A stretch of DNA of 64,000 nt from Frankia sp. QA3 (GCF_000262465.1 NZ_CM001489.1:6037418-6101417), one strand, 5' to 3'; shown: positions 26,851-35,875, numbered from the stretch's first letter. Translations and numbers: made by a program. Notes: a model not told the origin generated them from the letters alone.

Positions 26851-27140
26851 CCCGGTCACGTCCAGCGGCGTGGTGTACAGAGGGTGACTCCGCGTGATCC
26901 TTGTTTCCTGTACGCAGTCCTGACCGGCATCGGGATCGGCATCGGCAAGCGGTTCACCGCAGTAGTACTGGCCCGGCGACACGCCGCCGATCCGCATTCC
27001 AGTCACACAGGGTGCAACTGATCCCCTGCGCCCGGACGTCCACAGCCTTCGACCTCCTCCGAGGAGGATCGAGTACCCGCCGACCTGCCGTCCCAGGAAG
27101 GGCAGCCCCTCTCCAATCAGGCCACAGTGGTGCGATGATC

Positions 27141-27291
27141 TCCGGAGCGGCGTGGATGTGGGCTCATTGTGGGTGCAGATGTTCCGGCACGGCGCGGCAC
27201 CCGCGGGCACGCCACGGCACCGAAAACGCCGTGACCTGGGAGAACGCGGCATCACCCGGCACGACGCGGCATGGCGCGGCACGTCACCGCG
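27141..27291. repeat. Right-end block of island 1 (also present at 34588-34734)
   Basis: The wording 'GTGGGCTCATTGTGGGTGCA' then 'GATGTTCCGGCACG' is shared exactly with 34600-34640, and both blocks continue with several CGGCA-type hexamers up to the att core. Conserved spacing (about 150 bases) suggests a recombination arm region. Confidence 0.7.
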
Positions 27292-27341
27292 CGACTTGTA
27301 ATCGGGCGGTTAGGGGTTCAAGTCCCCTCGCCGGCTCCAGA
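27292..27341 (+). repeat. Middle attachment site (attR of island 1 / attL of island 2)
   Basis: Identical over 50 bases to 16839-16888. It lacks the tRNA 5' half, so it is not a tRNA gene. Confidence 0.88.
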
Positions 27342-28169
27342 CGCACCCCCTTTGACCTGCGATTTTACCGCATTGAAGATCAAAATTACGGGTTTCAAGA
27401 TCGTGGATGGGCTCGAGATGGGCTCATTTGGCAGAACCGTGTCGATCAATCGTCCGCCTACGTGCCGTTCTCAGGGGTGGATTGCAGTCCGGGTTGGCCA
27501 CGGTGGGGCCCCGGCTGCGAGGCGATGGAGGGGCGCGAAGGGCCGGTGTTCGATCGATGATTGAGTCCGCCGAGAATGGTGACGGAAAGTGACGACCCGC
27601 CAGTCTGGCTGATCGTGAATGGGACGTTGAGAAGCTGGGCGCGGGAAGAGTCGACGTTCCTGGTAGGTGGGCTCGTCGACCCCGTTCGTCTGCACGCTCT
27701 GGGCGTCGTGTGCTTGTCGACCGGCCGGGGGTGGGTCTATCCGTCTGTTTCCTGCGGTTTCTGCCTGGTCTGCTGCTTGCCGGGAGGCGTCGGGCAAGGT
27801 CAGTCCTGACCGTCTGCCGGGCGGGCTTGGCCCGGGGATCCGGAAATGTCGTGATGGGGATTTCGGGCGGCCGCGTCGAGTACGTACCAGTATGCGATGG
27901 TGGTGGGACCGTCCGCGACGGGAGGCGATGGCGGCGTGTCGACGGCGGGCCGTCGACCGGCCGGGGCTGTTGCGTTGCGTGGAGTCACGGCATGGCGCCT
28001 CCGGCCGATCGGCTGTTCAGACCGCTCGCGTGAGCTTGGCCAAGGCAGCCGGGCGGGCGGCGGCCACGACGCTCTCGCCGAGACTCGTGATCTGGCCGGC
28101 TGTCCTGAGCGGGCTGCGGCACGGCCCCCTCCGGCTGTCACGGACAGTGGGATGCCAGGGGCGGAGGTG
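27342..28169. other. Left arm of island 2, non-coding
   Basis: Resembles the left arm of island 1 (see 16889-17646): 'TTTGACCTGCGATTTTACC', a doubled GGGCTC/ATGGGCTCATTT motif, 'GTGTCGATCAATCGTCCG', then a CGGGCGG-rich part near 27815-27880. The open frames differ between the two arms, which argues that the conserved signal is in the DNA and not in a protein. Confidence 0.5.
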
Positions 28170-29060
28170 TCACGTCGTTGCGTCAAGCGCCAGGGCGGCC
28201 GCGAGGGCGTCTGGGCGTTGCAGCTCGGGGAAGTGCCCCGTCCCGGGCAACCGGTGGATACGAACGGCAGGAACGTGGTCGCGCAGCGTCTGCGGATCGC
28301 TGGCACGGTGGGACCGGTCGGCGTCGCCCCACAGGAGGGTGACCGGGACGGCCGGCGCCAGGGTCGGCGCGGGGCCGCTGAGATAGGCCTGGAACGCGGT
28401 GGCGAGGGCGAACATCGCCCCCGCGGCGAACGCGGCGTCGCTGTGGCGGACGAGCGCGCCGGTCAGCGTGGCGTCGGCGGTGGCGGCGCGCAGCCAGCGG
28501 CGGGCGACCAGCGGCGCGCACGGCCGCAGCAGGAGCTGGCCGACCCCCGGCAGGCGCAGCGGCGATCTGCGGGCGACGGTGTTCCGCCAGGCGATCTGCT
28601 GCGCCCAGCCCGGGGCCTGGGTGAGCACGAGTCGGTCGACCAGGTCGGGGCGGCGGGTGGCGATGTCCAGGCCGAGGTAGCCGAACGCGCAGGGAAACAC
28701 CAGCCCCATCGGCGCACCGCCGAGGCCAGCCAGGAAGGCCTCGACGACCCGGGCGGTCGCGGCGAAGGAACCGTCGAAGCCGGCCGGCGGGGTTGAGAAG
28801 CCGAATCCCGGCGGCTCGAGGACCACCACCCGGTGACGCCCGGCGAGCCGGCTGATCACCTCGCTGTAGGCCTCCACGGTGACCGGCGGATCCGCGACGA
28901 ACACCAGCGTCCGCCCATGTCCGACGTCGCGGACGCGCAGCAGCGCACCGGCGGCCTCGACGACGCGCACCCCCGGTGTCCGGGCCGACGCGGGCAGCCC
29001 GCGCCGCAGCGGCCGAGCGAACCGCTCGTCGATCCAAGGTCCCCATCGCGTCGCCGGCAC
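28170..29060 (-). CDS. Alpha/beta-fold hydrolase with Cys at the nucleophile elbow
   Basis: A 296-residue alpha/beta hydrolase. Visible: 'VVVLEPPGFGFSTPPAG' (oxyanion region), the elbow 'VFPCAFGYLGLDIA' where the usual G-x-S-x-G has become P-C-A-F-G, 'TLLWGDADRSH' (acid residue) and 'LPGTGHFPELQRPD' (catalytic His). A Cys nucleophile occurs in dienelactone-hydrolase-like enzymes but is rare in this shape of protein, so it may be an altered or non-hydrolytic member. Single gene in island 2. Substrate unknown. Confidence 0.82.
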   Translation of the reverse strand: MPATRWGPWIDERFARPLRRGLPASARTPGVRVVEAAGALLRVRDVGHGRTLVFVADPPVTVEAYSEVISRLAGRHRVVVLEPPGFGFSTPPAGFDGSFAATARVVEAFLAGLGGAPMGLVFPCAFGYLGLDIATRRPDLVDRLVLTQAPGWAQQIAWRNTVARRSPLRLPGVGQLLLRPCAPLVARRWLRAATADATLTGALVRHSDAAFAAGAMFALATAFQAYLSGPAPTLAPAVPVTLLWGDADRSHRASDPQTLRDHVPAVRIHRLPGTGHFPELQRPDALAAALALDATT

Positions 29061-29293
29061 CCGTCCATGTCATCAGACCGGTGCTGGAGCGTCGACCGGT
29101 GCTGGTGAAGGCGAGACCAATCCGGCGTGCCGGTTGGGCGCCCGATGATCCCCGCGCATCCCAGGCGCCAGCCCTTGGCCTGTCCGCTGCGCGGCGGTGA
29201 TGTGACGCGCACCCCGACGCCGCATCGACGCAGGTCGCAGGCTCCCCGACTTAGGAATGCGCCGTCGAGTCAAGTCGATTTGACTTCAGCTGG

Positions 29294-29701
29294 TTACACC
29301 GACCACAGGATGGCACCAAATTCAACGGGTTGACCGCCAGTGCGGGGATCTGGTGGCCGCCCAGGGGTCTTGCGTGGGTAGGTCCATTGTCGTGCGAGGA
29401 GCTCACGGCGCCGGCGCAACACGGTGGCCGGGGTGACGAAGAACGAACCCCAGCGGGCCCGGGGGAGTAGCCGAGACAGGGCTGCGAGGATCACCCGATC
29501 CGCCGGCTCCAGCGTCGGACGATTCACCTGCCGGCGCAGTACCGCCACCTGATGGCGAAGGACGAGGAGTTCCACCTCCTTCGCTGTGTCCCCGCGCACG
29601 CGGAGCAGCATCAGCCCGAGAGTGTTCCGAGTCAGGGCGTAGAGCAGCGACCACACCATGACCATCCAGCCTGCCTGACACGGGCCCGGTCCGGCAGGCA
29701 A
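29294..29701 (-). pseudogene. Transposase N-terminal fragment (same family as the IS at 18.6-19.8 kb)
   Basis: Reads 'EVELLVLRHQVAVLRRQVN', 'ADRVILAALSRLLPRARW', 'VTPATVLRRRRELLARQW' and 'TYPRKTPGRPPDP', the N-terminal half of the integrase-core transposase type seen in island 1. It then breaks off into unrelated sequence, with no catalytic core downstream. A deletion relic. Confidence 0.75.
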
Positions 29702-30137
29702 ACGTGCAGGTCACCGTCCAAATCGGGGTTCCGGAGCCCCACAGGGTCCGTAGGCGACCCGTCGAGTCTGACTACCAACGGCATTAAGAGCGTTTCTCAC
29801 GTGGCCAGCATCTCCAGCAGGTCAGCGTGGCTAACGGGCATGAGCCGCCGCTTCGCGCCAAGATACTGCCGCGCCGCTTCCGTTCCTCGGTGCTGGCGCA
29901 CCTGCGGTACGGGTCGGCTTGCCGCCGGGTGATGACAGCCAAGTTGACAGTCAAGCCGGTGGACGACCCCGGATGTTGGCGGACGACAGCGGACGGAACA
30001 CACCAGACCAGCGGACACGGCGGACGTCCACGGACGTCAGTAGAAGATTCAGATCTAACTACGGAACGGAAGGTTCGCCGCGGTATAGGGCCGGCAGTGC
30101 CGCGATCGGCTGGGCCCGCCGTTCTGGCTGCGGACGA
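29702..30137. other. Intergenic region in island 2, no gene seen
   Basis: About 435 bases with moderate GC and no recognisable domain on either strand. The AT-rich stretch at 30040-30065 may be a promoter for the small gene that follows. Confidence 0.35.
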
Positions 30138-30485
30138 GTGTGCCAGTGTGGGTTGGTGAGGAGATCTTCGCGGAACTGGGTGCTCGGCGACCGGTTGTGG
30201 GACGACGAAGGACAGGTGTGGTACCGCGACCGGGGCGAGTGGGCCGACGCCGAGGAGGTGGAACGGCACCTGGCTAGCGCGTGCCGGGTCGTCCTGCACG
30301 GATTCCGCCGTCCGATGCAGTGGCTGACCTCCGCCGAGGCTGCGGCTCGCTGGCGGCAGATCCGACCACACTGCGCGGTGCCCGGCCAGTACGGAGCCGA
30401 CGGCGACGCCGAGGGTCTCACGTATGCCGCGGTGCTGTGGCGCCGTGGTGACAGGCAGCTCCTCGGGTTCGAGGTGTTCTGCTGA
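30138..30485 (+). CDS. Small hypothetical protein
   Basis: About 110-115 residues from GTG 30138 or 30156. It reads 'NWVLGDRLWDDEGQVWYRDR' and 'EWADAEEVERHLASACRVVL', then 'AAARWRQIRPHCAVPGQYG' and 'LTYAAVLWRRGDRQLLGFEV'. It has normal amino-acid balance for a real protein, with many Trp and charged residues, and codon positions follow the GC pattern of neighbours. No family is recognised. It lies between two transposase relics. Confidence 0.5.
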   Translation: MCQCGLVRRSSRNWVLGDRLWDDEGQVWYRDRGEWADAEEVERHLASACRVVLHGFRRPMQWLTSAEAAARWRQIRPHCAVPGQYGADGDAEGLTYAAVLWRRGDRQLLGFEVFC

Positions 30486-30522
30486 GCCACGCAACACGTT
30501 CCTGAAGCTGCCCCGGTTCCGT

Positions 30523-31034
30523 TCACAGGTAGGGCTTTGAAAGTTTATGCGACTTGATGGTACTCGTTGAAACGGGTTTCGTGCTCGTGGGGCTGAGATA
30601 TCCGTTGGTGGAGTGGCGGCGCTGCCGGTTGTAGAACCCTTCAATGAAGTCGAAGATCGCGGCTCGGGCCTCGTCGTGAGTGGCGAAGCTGGTCCGGGCG
30701 AGAAGTTCACATTCGAGGGTCGCGAAGAACGACTCGGTGACCGCATTATCATAACAATCACCGGCGGGACCTACGGAGCGCCGTACCTGGCGGCGGCAGA
30801 TCTTGGCGAAGTCCCGAAACGTATATTGAGTTCCTTGATCGGAATGATGAATAATTCCGGGTGCGGGGCGGCGGTGGCGCAGTGCCATGGTGAGGGCATC
30901 GGCGACGAGGGGTGTTTTCTGCTCGTCGGACATGGACCATCCGACGATCCTGCGGGCGTACAGGTCGAGGACGACCGCGAGGTAGAGGAAGCCCTGGGCG
31001 GTCGGGACGTAGGTGACGTCCGATCTGTACTGCG
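30523..31034 (-). pseudogene. IS3-family transposase (OrfB) C-terminal fragment
   Basis: Reads leftward 'QYRSDVTYVPTAQGFLYLAV', 'VLDLYARRIVGWSM', 'PGIIHHSDQGTQYTFRDF', 'VGPAGDCYDNAVTESFFATL' and 'EGFYNRQRRHSTNGYLSP'. This is the DDE core and C-terminus of an IS3/IS150-type OrfB with the second Asp and the Glu. The segment before 'QYRSDVT', including the first part of the protein and OrfA, is missing; homology ends near 31034, where the upstream region of the DUF574 gene begins. Confidence 0.85.
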
Positions 31035-31165
31035 TACACGATCGATGCGGTCAGATATCAAGCCCCGGACGCCGGACACCGGACTCTGGCCAACAAGCGT
31101 CGGACCGCGGGCGCCGGGCACCGGGCTTCCGGCTGCGGGGCGCGTACGGGGTGTACCCGGGGTGC

Positions 31166-31975
31166 ATGATGGGCGATATGGGTGCTGACGAGCCGGCGCA
31201 GAACGCATGGTCGCGGGTGGACACGAGCGTGCCGCACTCCGCTCGGGTCTGGAACTACTGGCTCGGAGGCAAGGACAACTTTCCCGCCGACCGGGAGCTG
31301 GGGGACAAGGTCTTCGAGGTCTACCCGGACATCGTGCGGGTCGCCCGCGCGCAGCGGGAGTTCCTGGTCCGAGTGATCACCTTTCTCGCCGGCGAGGTGG
31401 GCATCCGCCAGTTTCTGGACATCGGCACCGGCCTGCCGACCGCCGACAACACCCATGAGGTCGCGCAGCGGATCGCCCCGGACTCCCGGATCGTCTACGT
31501 CGACAACGATCCGCTGGTGCTGGTGCACGCCCGCGCGCTGCTGACCAGCGCGCCCGGTGGCGCCACCGCCTATGTCGACGCCGACGTGCGCGACCCCGAC
31601 AGGATTCTTGCGGAGGCGGCTGAGCTCCTGGACTTCACCAAGCCGGTCGCTCTCGTGATGTTCGGCATCGTGGGGAACGTCGCCGACAACGACGAGGCGA
31701 GCGCGATCGTGAAACGGCTGCTCGACGGGGTGCGGCCGGGAAGCTATCTCGCGCTCAACGACGGCACGCACGGCGAGGCCGTCGACAAGGCGATCGAGAT
31801 CACCCAGGCGGACGGGCACCCCTACAATCTGCGCACCCCTGAGCAGGTCGCGTCCTTCTTCGACGGCCTCCAGCTCGTCGAGCCGGGTGTGGTCTCGACG
31901 CCCCTCTGGCGGCCCGCGCCCGCGTCCGAGCCGCAGCCGCTCCACATCTTCGGCGGGGTCGGCCGCAAGCCGTAG
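31166..31975 (+). CDS. DUF574 SAM-dependent methyltransferase
   Basis: DUF574 (Methyltransf_19) proteins are abundant in Streptomyces and Frankia; their substrates are mostly unknown. The 269-residue product shows 'VDTSVPHSARVWNYWLGGKD' (18-37, the family start), 'FLDIGTGLPTADNTHEVAQR' (motif I), 'IVYVDNDPLVLVHARALL' and 'LVMFGIVGNVADNDEASAIV'. Start candidates are ATG 31166, 31169 and 31178; the last is the most family-like. It lies in island 2 next to an IS3 relic. Confidence 0.92.
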   Translation: MMGDMGADEPAQNAWSRVDTSVPHSARVWNYWLGGKDNFPADRELGDKVFEVYPDIVRVARAQREFLVRVITFLAGEVGIRQFLDIGTGLPTADNTHEVAQRIAPDSRIVYVDNDPLVLVHARALLTSAPGGATAYVDADVRDPDRILAEAAELLDFTKPVALVMFGIVGNVADNDEASAIVKRLLDGVRPGSYLALNDGTHGEAVDKAIEITQADGHPYNLRTPEQVASFFDGLQLVEPGVVSTPLWRPAPASEPQPLHIFGGVGRKP

Positions 31976-32425
31976 CCCATCCTCGACGGGGTCGATCGGG
32001 GTCCGTTGACGTTCGGAGAGCCGGGACGCGCGGAGGCCTTGGCGGGCCTGGGAGTCAGACTGCGGCGGCGAGCTCGGTGAACGCTACCGACAGCCGCGGG
32101 ACTGACCCGAAAAATGACGTGAGGTGACGGCGGTGCTTGGCGCAGGCGGCCTCGGGGATGCGATCGAAGCGGAACGGAGCGTGTGAGTCCTCCCCATGCC
32201 CGTGAGGGTGATCCGCAGGCCGAGTCACCCCACCCCGGGGTGCTGCCTGCGGCGATGAGCTGACGGGACCCGACCCCTCGGTGGCCACGCCGGTCACCGT
32301 TAGGATCACGCCTCGTGGTGGGGACAACAAGTGGATTTGTAGGGGTGGATGGTGGGTGCTGGCCCGTGATAGCTCCCCCCATCCTGATCGCCGCCGGTCG
32401 GTGTCGACCGCAGGGTGGGTAGGAG
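31976..32425. other. Intergenic region before the kinase gene
   Basis: 450 bases. A leftward open frame ending 'PFRFDRIPEAACAKHRRHLT' and 'LSVAFTELAAAV' at 32055 may be the end of a lost gene, but I cannot name a family. 32290-32345 is AT-richer and may hold the kinase promoter. Confidence 0.35.
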
Positions 32426-34255
32426 ATGGTGCGCGACACGGCTGTGGGGCGGGTCATCGCGTCCCGCTACCGGCTGATCCGCCGGCTCGGCGGCGGAAGC
32501 ATGGGCTCGGTCTGGGAAGCGGTCGACGAGATCCTGGACGTGTCCGTTGCCCTCAAACAGATCAACATGCTGGGCGGGCAGTCCGCCGCCGAACAGGATG
32601 AGCTCGTCGCCCGGGCCCAGCGGGAAGCCCGCAGCGCCGCGCGGCTACGGGGCCACCCCCACATCGTCACCGTGCATGACGTTGTCGAGGACCAGCACCT
32701 GCCCTGGATCGTGCTGGAACTCATCGACGGCCGTTCCCTGGCCGACGCTCTGCGCCACGACGGGCCGCTGGACCCCGCCCGGGCTACCCAGGTCGGTCTC
32801 GCGGTGCTCGACGCACTCACGTTCGCCGAGGGCAAGGGCATCGTCCACCGCGACGTCAAACCTGCGAACATCCTGCTGACCGCCTCCGGCACGGCCAAGC
32901 TGGCCGACTTCGGCATCGCCACCCTCCAGGGCGCCACCACGATCACCAAGAACGGGCACGCCCCGATGACGCTCGCCTACGCCGCACCCGAACGTCTGCG
33001 CGGCGCGGCGGGCACCATAGCCAGCGACATCTTCTCGCTGGGCGTGACCCTCTACGAGGCGGTCGAGGGCATCTCCCCCTTTCTCCGGCAGGACATCCCA
33101 GCCACCGTTTACGCGATCCTCGACGCCGACCCGCCCCCACCGCGACACGCCCCGCCGCCGCTGGCCGACACACTGCGCCGGATGCTCGTCAAAGACCCGG
33201 CCACCCGGGCGGACGCCGGCCAGGTACGCGCCGGACTGGCGAGCATCGGCCGGACAGATCCGCCGGGAAACACCCGGCTCCCTCGCCGGGTCGAAAGGCG
33301 TCACCGGCTGTGGCGTCCCTTCGGGGCCCCGTTGACCGGCTGCGCCGGCGAGGTGCTTTCGGTGGCGTTCTCCCCGCACAGCACGACCCTGGCCAGCGGC
33401 GACAGGTGGACGGTACGGCTGTGGGACCTCGCCGACCCGGCCGCCCCCCGACTACTCGGCGGCCCGCTCACCGGCCACAACAGCTGGGTGAACGCGGTAA
33501 CGTTCGCCCCGGACGGGCGCACCCTGGCCAGCGCCAGCAGCGACAGGACGGTACGGCTGTGGGACGTGGCCAACCCGGCCGCCCCCCGCCCACTCGGCAG
33601 CCCGCTGACCGGCCACACCAGCACGGTGAACGCAGTGACGTTCGCCCCGGACAGCACTCTGCTCGCCAGCAGCGGCGATGACAAGACGGTGCGGCTGTGG
33701 GACGTCAGCGACCCGGCCATCCCCCGTCCACTGGGCAAACCGCTGCATGGCCACACCGGCTGGGTACACGCGCTGGCGTTCGCCCCGCACGGACGCATCC
33801 TGGCCAGCGCCGACTACGAGGGGACAGTGCGGCTGTGGGACGTCACCCACCCGGCCACCCCCCGCTTCCTCGCCGAACCGCTGACCCGCACCAGCTGGGT
33901 ACATGCGGTGGCGTTCACCCCGGATGGCACGATCCTGGCCAGCGCCAGCGGCGACACGACGGTGCGGCTGTGGGACGTTGCCGACCCGGCCGCTCCCTGC
34001 CCCCTCGGGTCACCACTGACAGGCCATACCAGCGGGGTGCAGGCGGTGGCGTTCACCCCGGACGGCACGATCCTGGCCAGTGCCAGCCACGACCAGACGG
34101 TGCGACTGTGGGACCTCGCCGACCCGGCCACCCCCCGCCCCCTCGGCAAGCCACTGACCGGCCACACCGACACGGCGTACTCCGTGGCATTCGCCCCGAA
34201 CAGCACCCTGCTTGCCAGCGCCGGCGACCGCACGATACGGCTGTGGACGCAGTAG
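32426..34255 (+). CDS. Serine/threonine protein kinase fused to a WD40 propeller
   Basis: A 609-residue cytosolic Hanks-type kinase. The kinase domain (about 8-285) has 'RLGGGSMGSVWEAV' (P-loop), 'VALKQI' (Lys), 'IVHRDVKPANILL' (catalytic loop), 'LADFGIATLQG' (DFG) and 'TLAYAAPERL' (APE). After a short linker come seven WD40 units of about 44 residues, each with a GHT..V..V.F.PD start and a VRLWD end. The fifth has lost the GH dipeptide ('TRTSWVHAVAFTPDG'). There is no membrane segment, unlike most actinomycete PknB-type kinases, so the propeller is probably the sensing or docking part. It ends island 2. Confidence 0.95.
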   Translation: MVRDTAVGRVIASRYRLIRRLGGGSMGSVWEAVDEILDVSVALKQINMLGGQSAAEQDELVARAQREARSAARLRGHPHIVTVHDVVEDQHLPWIVLELIDGRSLADALRHDGPLDPARATQVGLAVLDALTFAEGKGIVHRDVKPANILLTASGTAKLADFGIATLQGATTITKNGHAPMTLAYAAPERLRGAAGTIASDIFSLGVTLYEAVEGISPFLRQDIPATVYAILDADPPPPRHAPPPLADTLRRMLVKDPATRADAGQVRAGLASIGRTDPPGNTRLPRRVERRHRLWRPFGAPLTGCAGEVLSVAFSPHSTTLASGDRWTVRLWDLADPAAPRLLGGPLTGHNSWVNAVTFAPDGRTLASASSDRTVRLWDVANPAAPRPLGSPLTGHTSTVNAVTFAPDSTLLASSGDDKTVRLWDVSDPAIPRPLGKPLHGHTGWVHALAFAPHGRILASADYEGTVRLWDVTHPATPRFLAEPLTRTSWVHAVAFTPDGTILASASGDTTVRLWDVADPAAPCPLGSPLTGHTSGVQAVAFTPDGTILASASHDQTVRLWDLADPATPRPLGKPLTGHTDTAYSVAFAPNSTLLASAGDRTIRLWTQ

Positions 34256-34734
34256 GGCCCCGGGTGGTTCCAGCGGCTGGCCGGCGCCGCCAGCTCGGTG
34301 CACGCGGCTGCTGGATCTTCCGGTGGCCCCAGGCCGGCCAGTCCGCGGCGTACTTCGCCGCCAGCGGCTCGAGCGGGTCGACGACCAGCGCGGGCCCTGG
34401 CCCCTTCCCGTCCGGTATGACACCGTTACGGTCCCCATCGAAGTCACGCAGGGTGAGTGTAACTTCCGTGTGCTGACGATCGCAGCCTCTGGACATGCCC
34501 GGGGAAACGCCGCGCACGGTCGACCTGCGGCTTCAGGAAGGCCGAACCCGTTCAATCAGTCCGCGGTCGAGGGCTAACGCATAGGCGTGGCGTGGACGTG
34601 GGCTCATTGTGGGTGCAGATGTTCCGGCACGTCGCGACAGCCGCGAACACGGCGGGACATCGGAAGCGCCATGGCATGGGAAAACACGGCACTACGCGGC
34701 AAGTTCCGGCACGATAGGGCATATATCCGTGCGT
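34256..34734. other. Right part of island 2, non-coding
   Basis: No gene is seen. From 34588 it repeats the right-end block of island 1 ('GTGGGCTCATTGTGGGTGCA', 'GATGTTCCGGCACG', several CGGCA hexamers) up to the degenerate att site. Confidence 0.45.
34588..34734. repeat. Right-end block of island 2 (copy of 27141-27291)
   Basis: Shares with island 1 the same leading sequence and the same distance to the att core. It differs by scattered substitutions, so the two islands did not arise by a very recent duplication. Confidence 0.7.
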
Positions 34735-34779
34735 CTTGTAATCGGGCGGTTAGGTTCAAGTCCCCTCTCCGGCTCCAGA
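34735..34779 (+). repeat. Degenerate outer attachment site
   Basis: Matches the tRNA-Thr 3' half from CTTGTAATCGGGCGGTTAGG to CCGGCTCCAGA but lacks two G in the T-stem and has G-to-T near the acceptor stem. It cannot act as a tRNA and may no longer recombine. Confidence 0.78.
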
Positions 34780-35457
34780 AATATACCCCCTGACCTGTGA
34801 CTTCGTAGGTCGTAGGTCGACGTGGGGCTGTCGGCCTTCATCGCCTTGATCGCTACCGGGCGGCCCCCGTCCTAGTGGGGCAAGCCTAACCGGGCATCAC
34901 GAGCCGTCAGCACACCGACGCCCACAAGACAGGACCGCAACGATCGGGCGCGGCACCCTGTCGGAAGCGCCGCCGGAAGCGCCGCCGGCGGCGGCCGTAG
35001 CGCCGGCATCTGCGCCCGGCGACCCCCCGCGCCGGCCTGGCGCGTTGCAGATTCCCAGCCTGCCAGCAGCGTTCAGCGGACTGGGCGCCATACCGGTCTT
35101 CACGGAACCGTTGTCACCAACACTCCTGAATACAGCTGAGAGTGGCAGTGCAGGCGAGCGGGGACGGGGGCTTAGTAATGTGCGCGAACCAGGTGCCACC
35201 GGCTGTGCGCCGACGCGGCCAGGAAGGCGGCAAACGGCGCCCGACAGGAGAGCCTTTATAGTCCGTGTTTCCGCTTTGATTCCCGAAGGGGGGACACGCG
35301 TCCGGGCCGCTGCGGGTCGTTGGGTGCCAGATGCCCTGGGCTGGGTGTATACATTCGAATTCGATGTCGGGTTGGCACTGTCCGAACCGGCTGGGGTAGC
35401 GTCCCCTCCGCAACTTCAGCGCGTTCGTAGAATGACTACTGAGAAGGGATCATAATA
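34780..35457. other. Region without a convincing gene right of the islands
   Basis: 680 bases. After the outer att site the phrase 'CCCCCTGACCTGTGACTTCG' still echoes the arms of the two islands for a short distance. No recognisable coding sequence follows. A GAGAAGGGA box just before 35458 belongs to the next gene. Confidence 0.35.
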
Positions 35458-35787
35458 ATGACCCAGCAGGAGCAGCAGCAGCAGCGCCAGCAGGTGGAGC
35501 AGCAGCTGCGCCAGAACTGGCGGCAGCTCCGTTACCGCATCCTTGACCAGTTCGGTCAGGTCAGTGCGGCGGATCTCGACGCCGCGACGGACATCGAGGA
35601 CCTCGTCGCGCGGATTGCGGACAAGACGCACCACAGCGAGCGGTACGTCGAGAACCGCCTGCGGGAGCTGGTGGGCGTCGGCGGTGGCCAGGGCGGAGTG
35701 TCCGGCGAGCGTTTCGGCGGCGGTCAGCAGGGTGGCCAGGGCGGCCAGGGTGGCCAGCAGGGCCAGCCGTTCGGCTCCCAGCAGTAG
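35458..35787 (+). CDS. CsbD-like small protein with Gln-rich N-terminus and Gly/Gln-rich tail
   Basis: 109 residues with three parts: a Gln-rich start (1-14), a folded centre 'LRQNWRQLRYRILDQFGQV' and 'DIEDLVARIADKTHHSERYV' (20-75) that resembles CsbD/YjbJ stress proteins, and a tail of GGQ repeats (76-109) coded by GGTGGCCAGGGC units. CsbD proteins are small stress-induced proteins of unknown mechanism. A good Shine-Dalgarno (GAGAAGGGA) supports ATG 35458. Low-complexity tails of this kind may aid phase separation or binding, but this is speculation. Confidence 0.65.
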   Translation: MTQQEQQQQRQQVEQQLRQNWRQLRYRILDQFGQVSAADLDAATDIEDLVARIADKTHHSERYVENRLRELVGVGGGQGGVSGERFGGGQQGGQGGQGGQQGQPFGSQQ

Positions 35788-35875
35788 CCTTTCGAGGTCA
35801 GGTCGGTCAGGCTTAGGCGCATCGTAAGTAAGCCGGTGCGCAGCCCAGCTTCCGTTCGCTACTCGGCGCGCGTTC

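Larger units (their letters stand above)
26224..27291. other. Right part of island 1: relics and right-end block
   Basis: Holds no intact gene. A phosphotransferase relic lies at 26600-26850. From 27141 to 27291 is a block of about 150 bases, starting near 'GTGGGCTCATTGTGGGTGCAG' and rich in CGGCAC/CGCGGCA repeats, that recurs before the third att-like site (34588-34734). The repeated hexamers next to the att site look like recombinase or excisionase arm-type sites. Confidence 0.5.
16839..27341. mobile_element. Genomic island 1 inserted at tRNA-Thr (integrase-less, cis-mobilisable type)
   Basis: Bounded by a 50-bp perfect direct repeat (16839-16888 and 27292-27341) comprising the tRNA 3' half from the anticodon stem to just past CCA. 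This is the classic footprint of tyrosine-recombinase integration. Inside are a nuclease-toxin fragment with a candidate immunity gene, two insertion-sequence relics, a complete conservon with two P450s and a phosphotransferase fragment. No integrase, excisionase, Rep or Tra gene was found, so the element could move only with help in trans. Its left-end and right-end non-coding sequences resemble those of island 2. Confidence 0.75.
27292..34779. mobile_element. Genomic island 2, tandem to island 1
   Basis: Lies between the exact att copy (27292-27341) and a degenerate copy (34735-34779) that lost two G in the T-arm and has other changes. It contains an alpha/beta hydrolase, two transposase relics, a small unknown gene, a DUF574 methyltransferase and a kinase-WD40 gene. 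Both ends resemble those of island 1. No integrase is present. The degenerate right site suggests this island arrived first and is now fixed. Confidence 0.65.

Noticed and set aside
27292..27341. Second tRNA-Thr gene
   Set aside because: Only the 3' half is present; there is no D-arm or 5' acceptor strand. It is an att duplicate. The same applies to 34735-34779, which also has a damaged T-arm.
32055..32330. Small leftward gene before the kinase
   Set aside because: Its last 40 residues look protein-like, but no family or start signal could be recognised, so it was not called.
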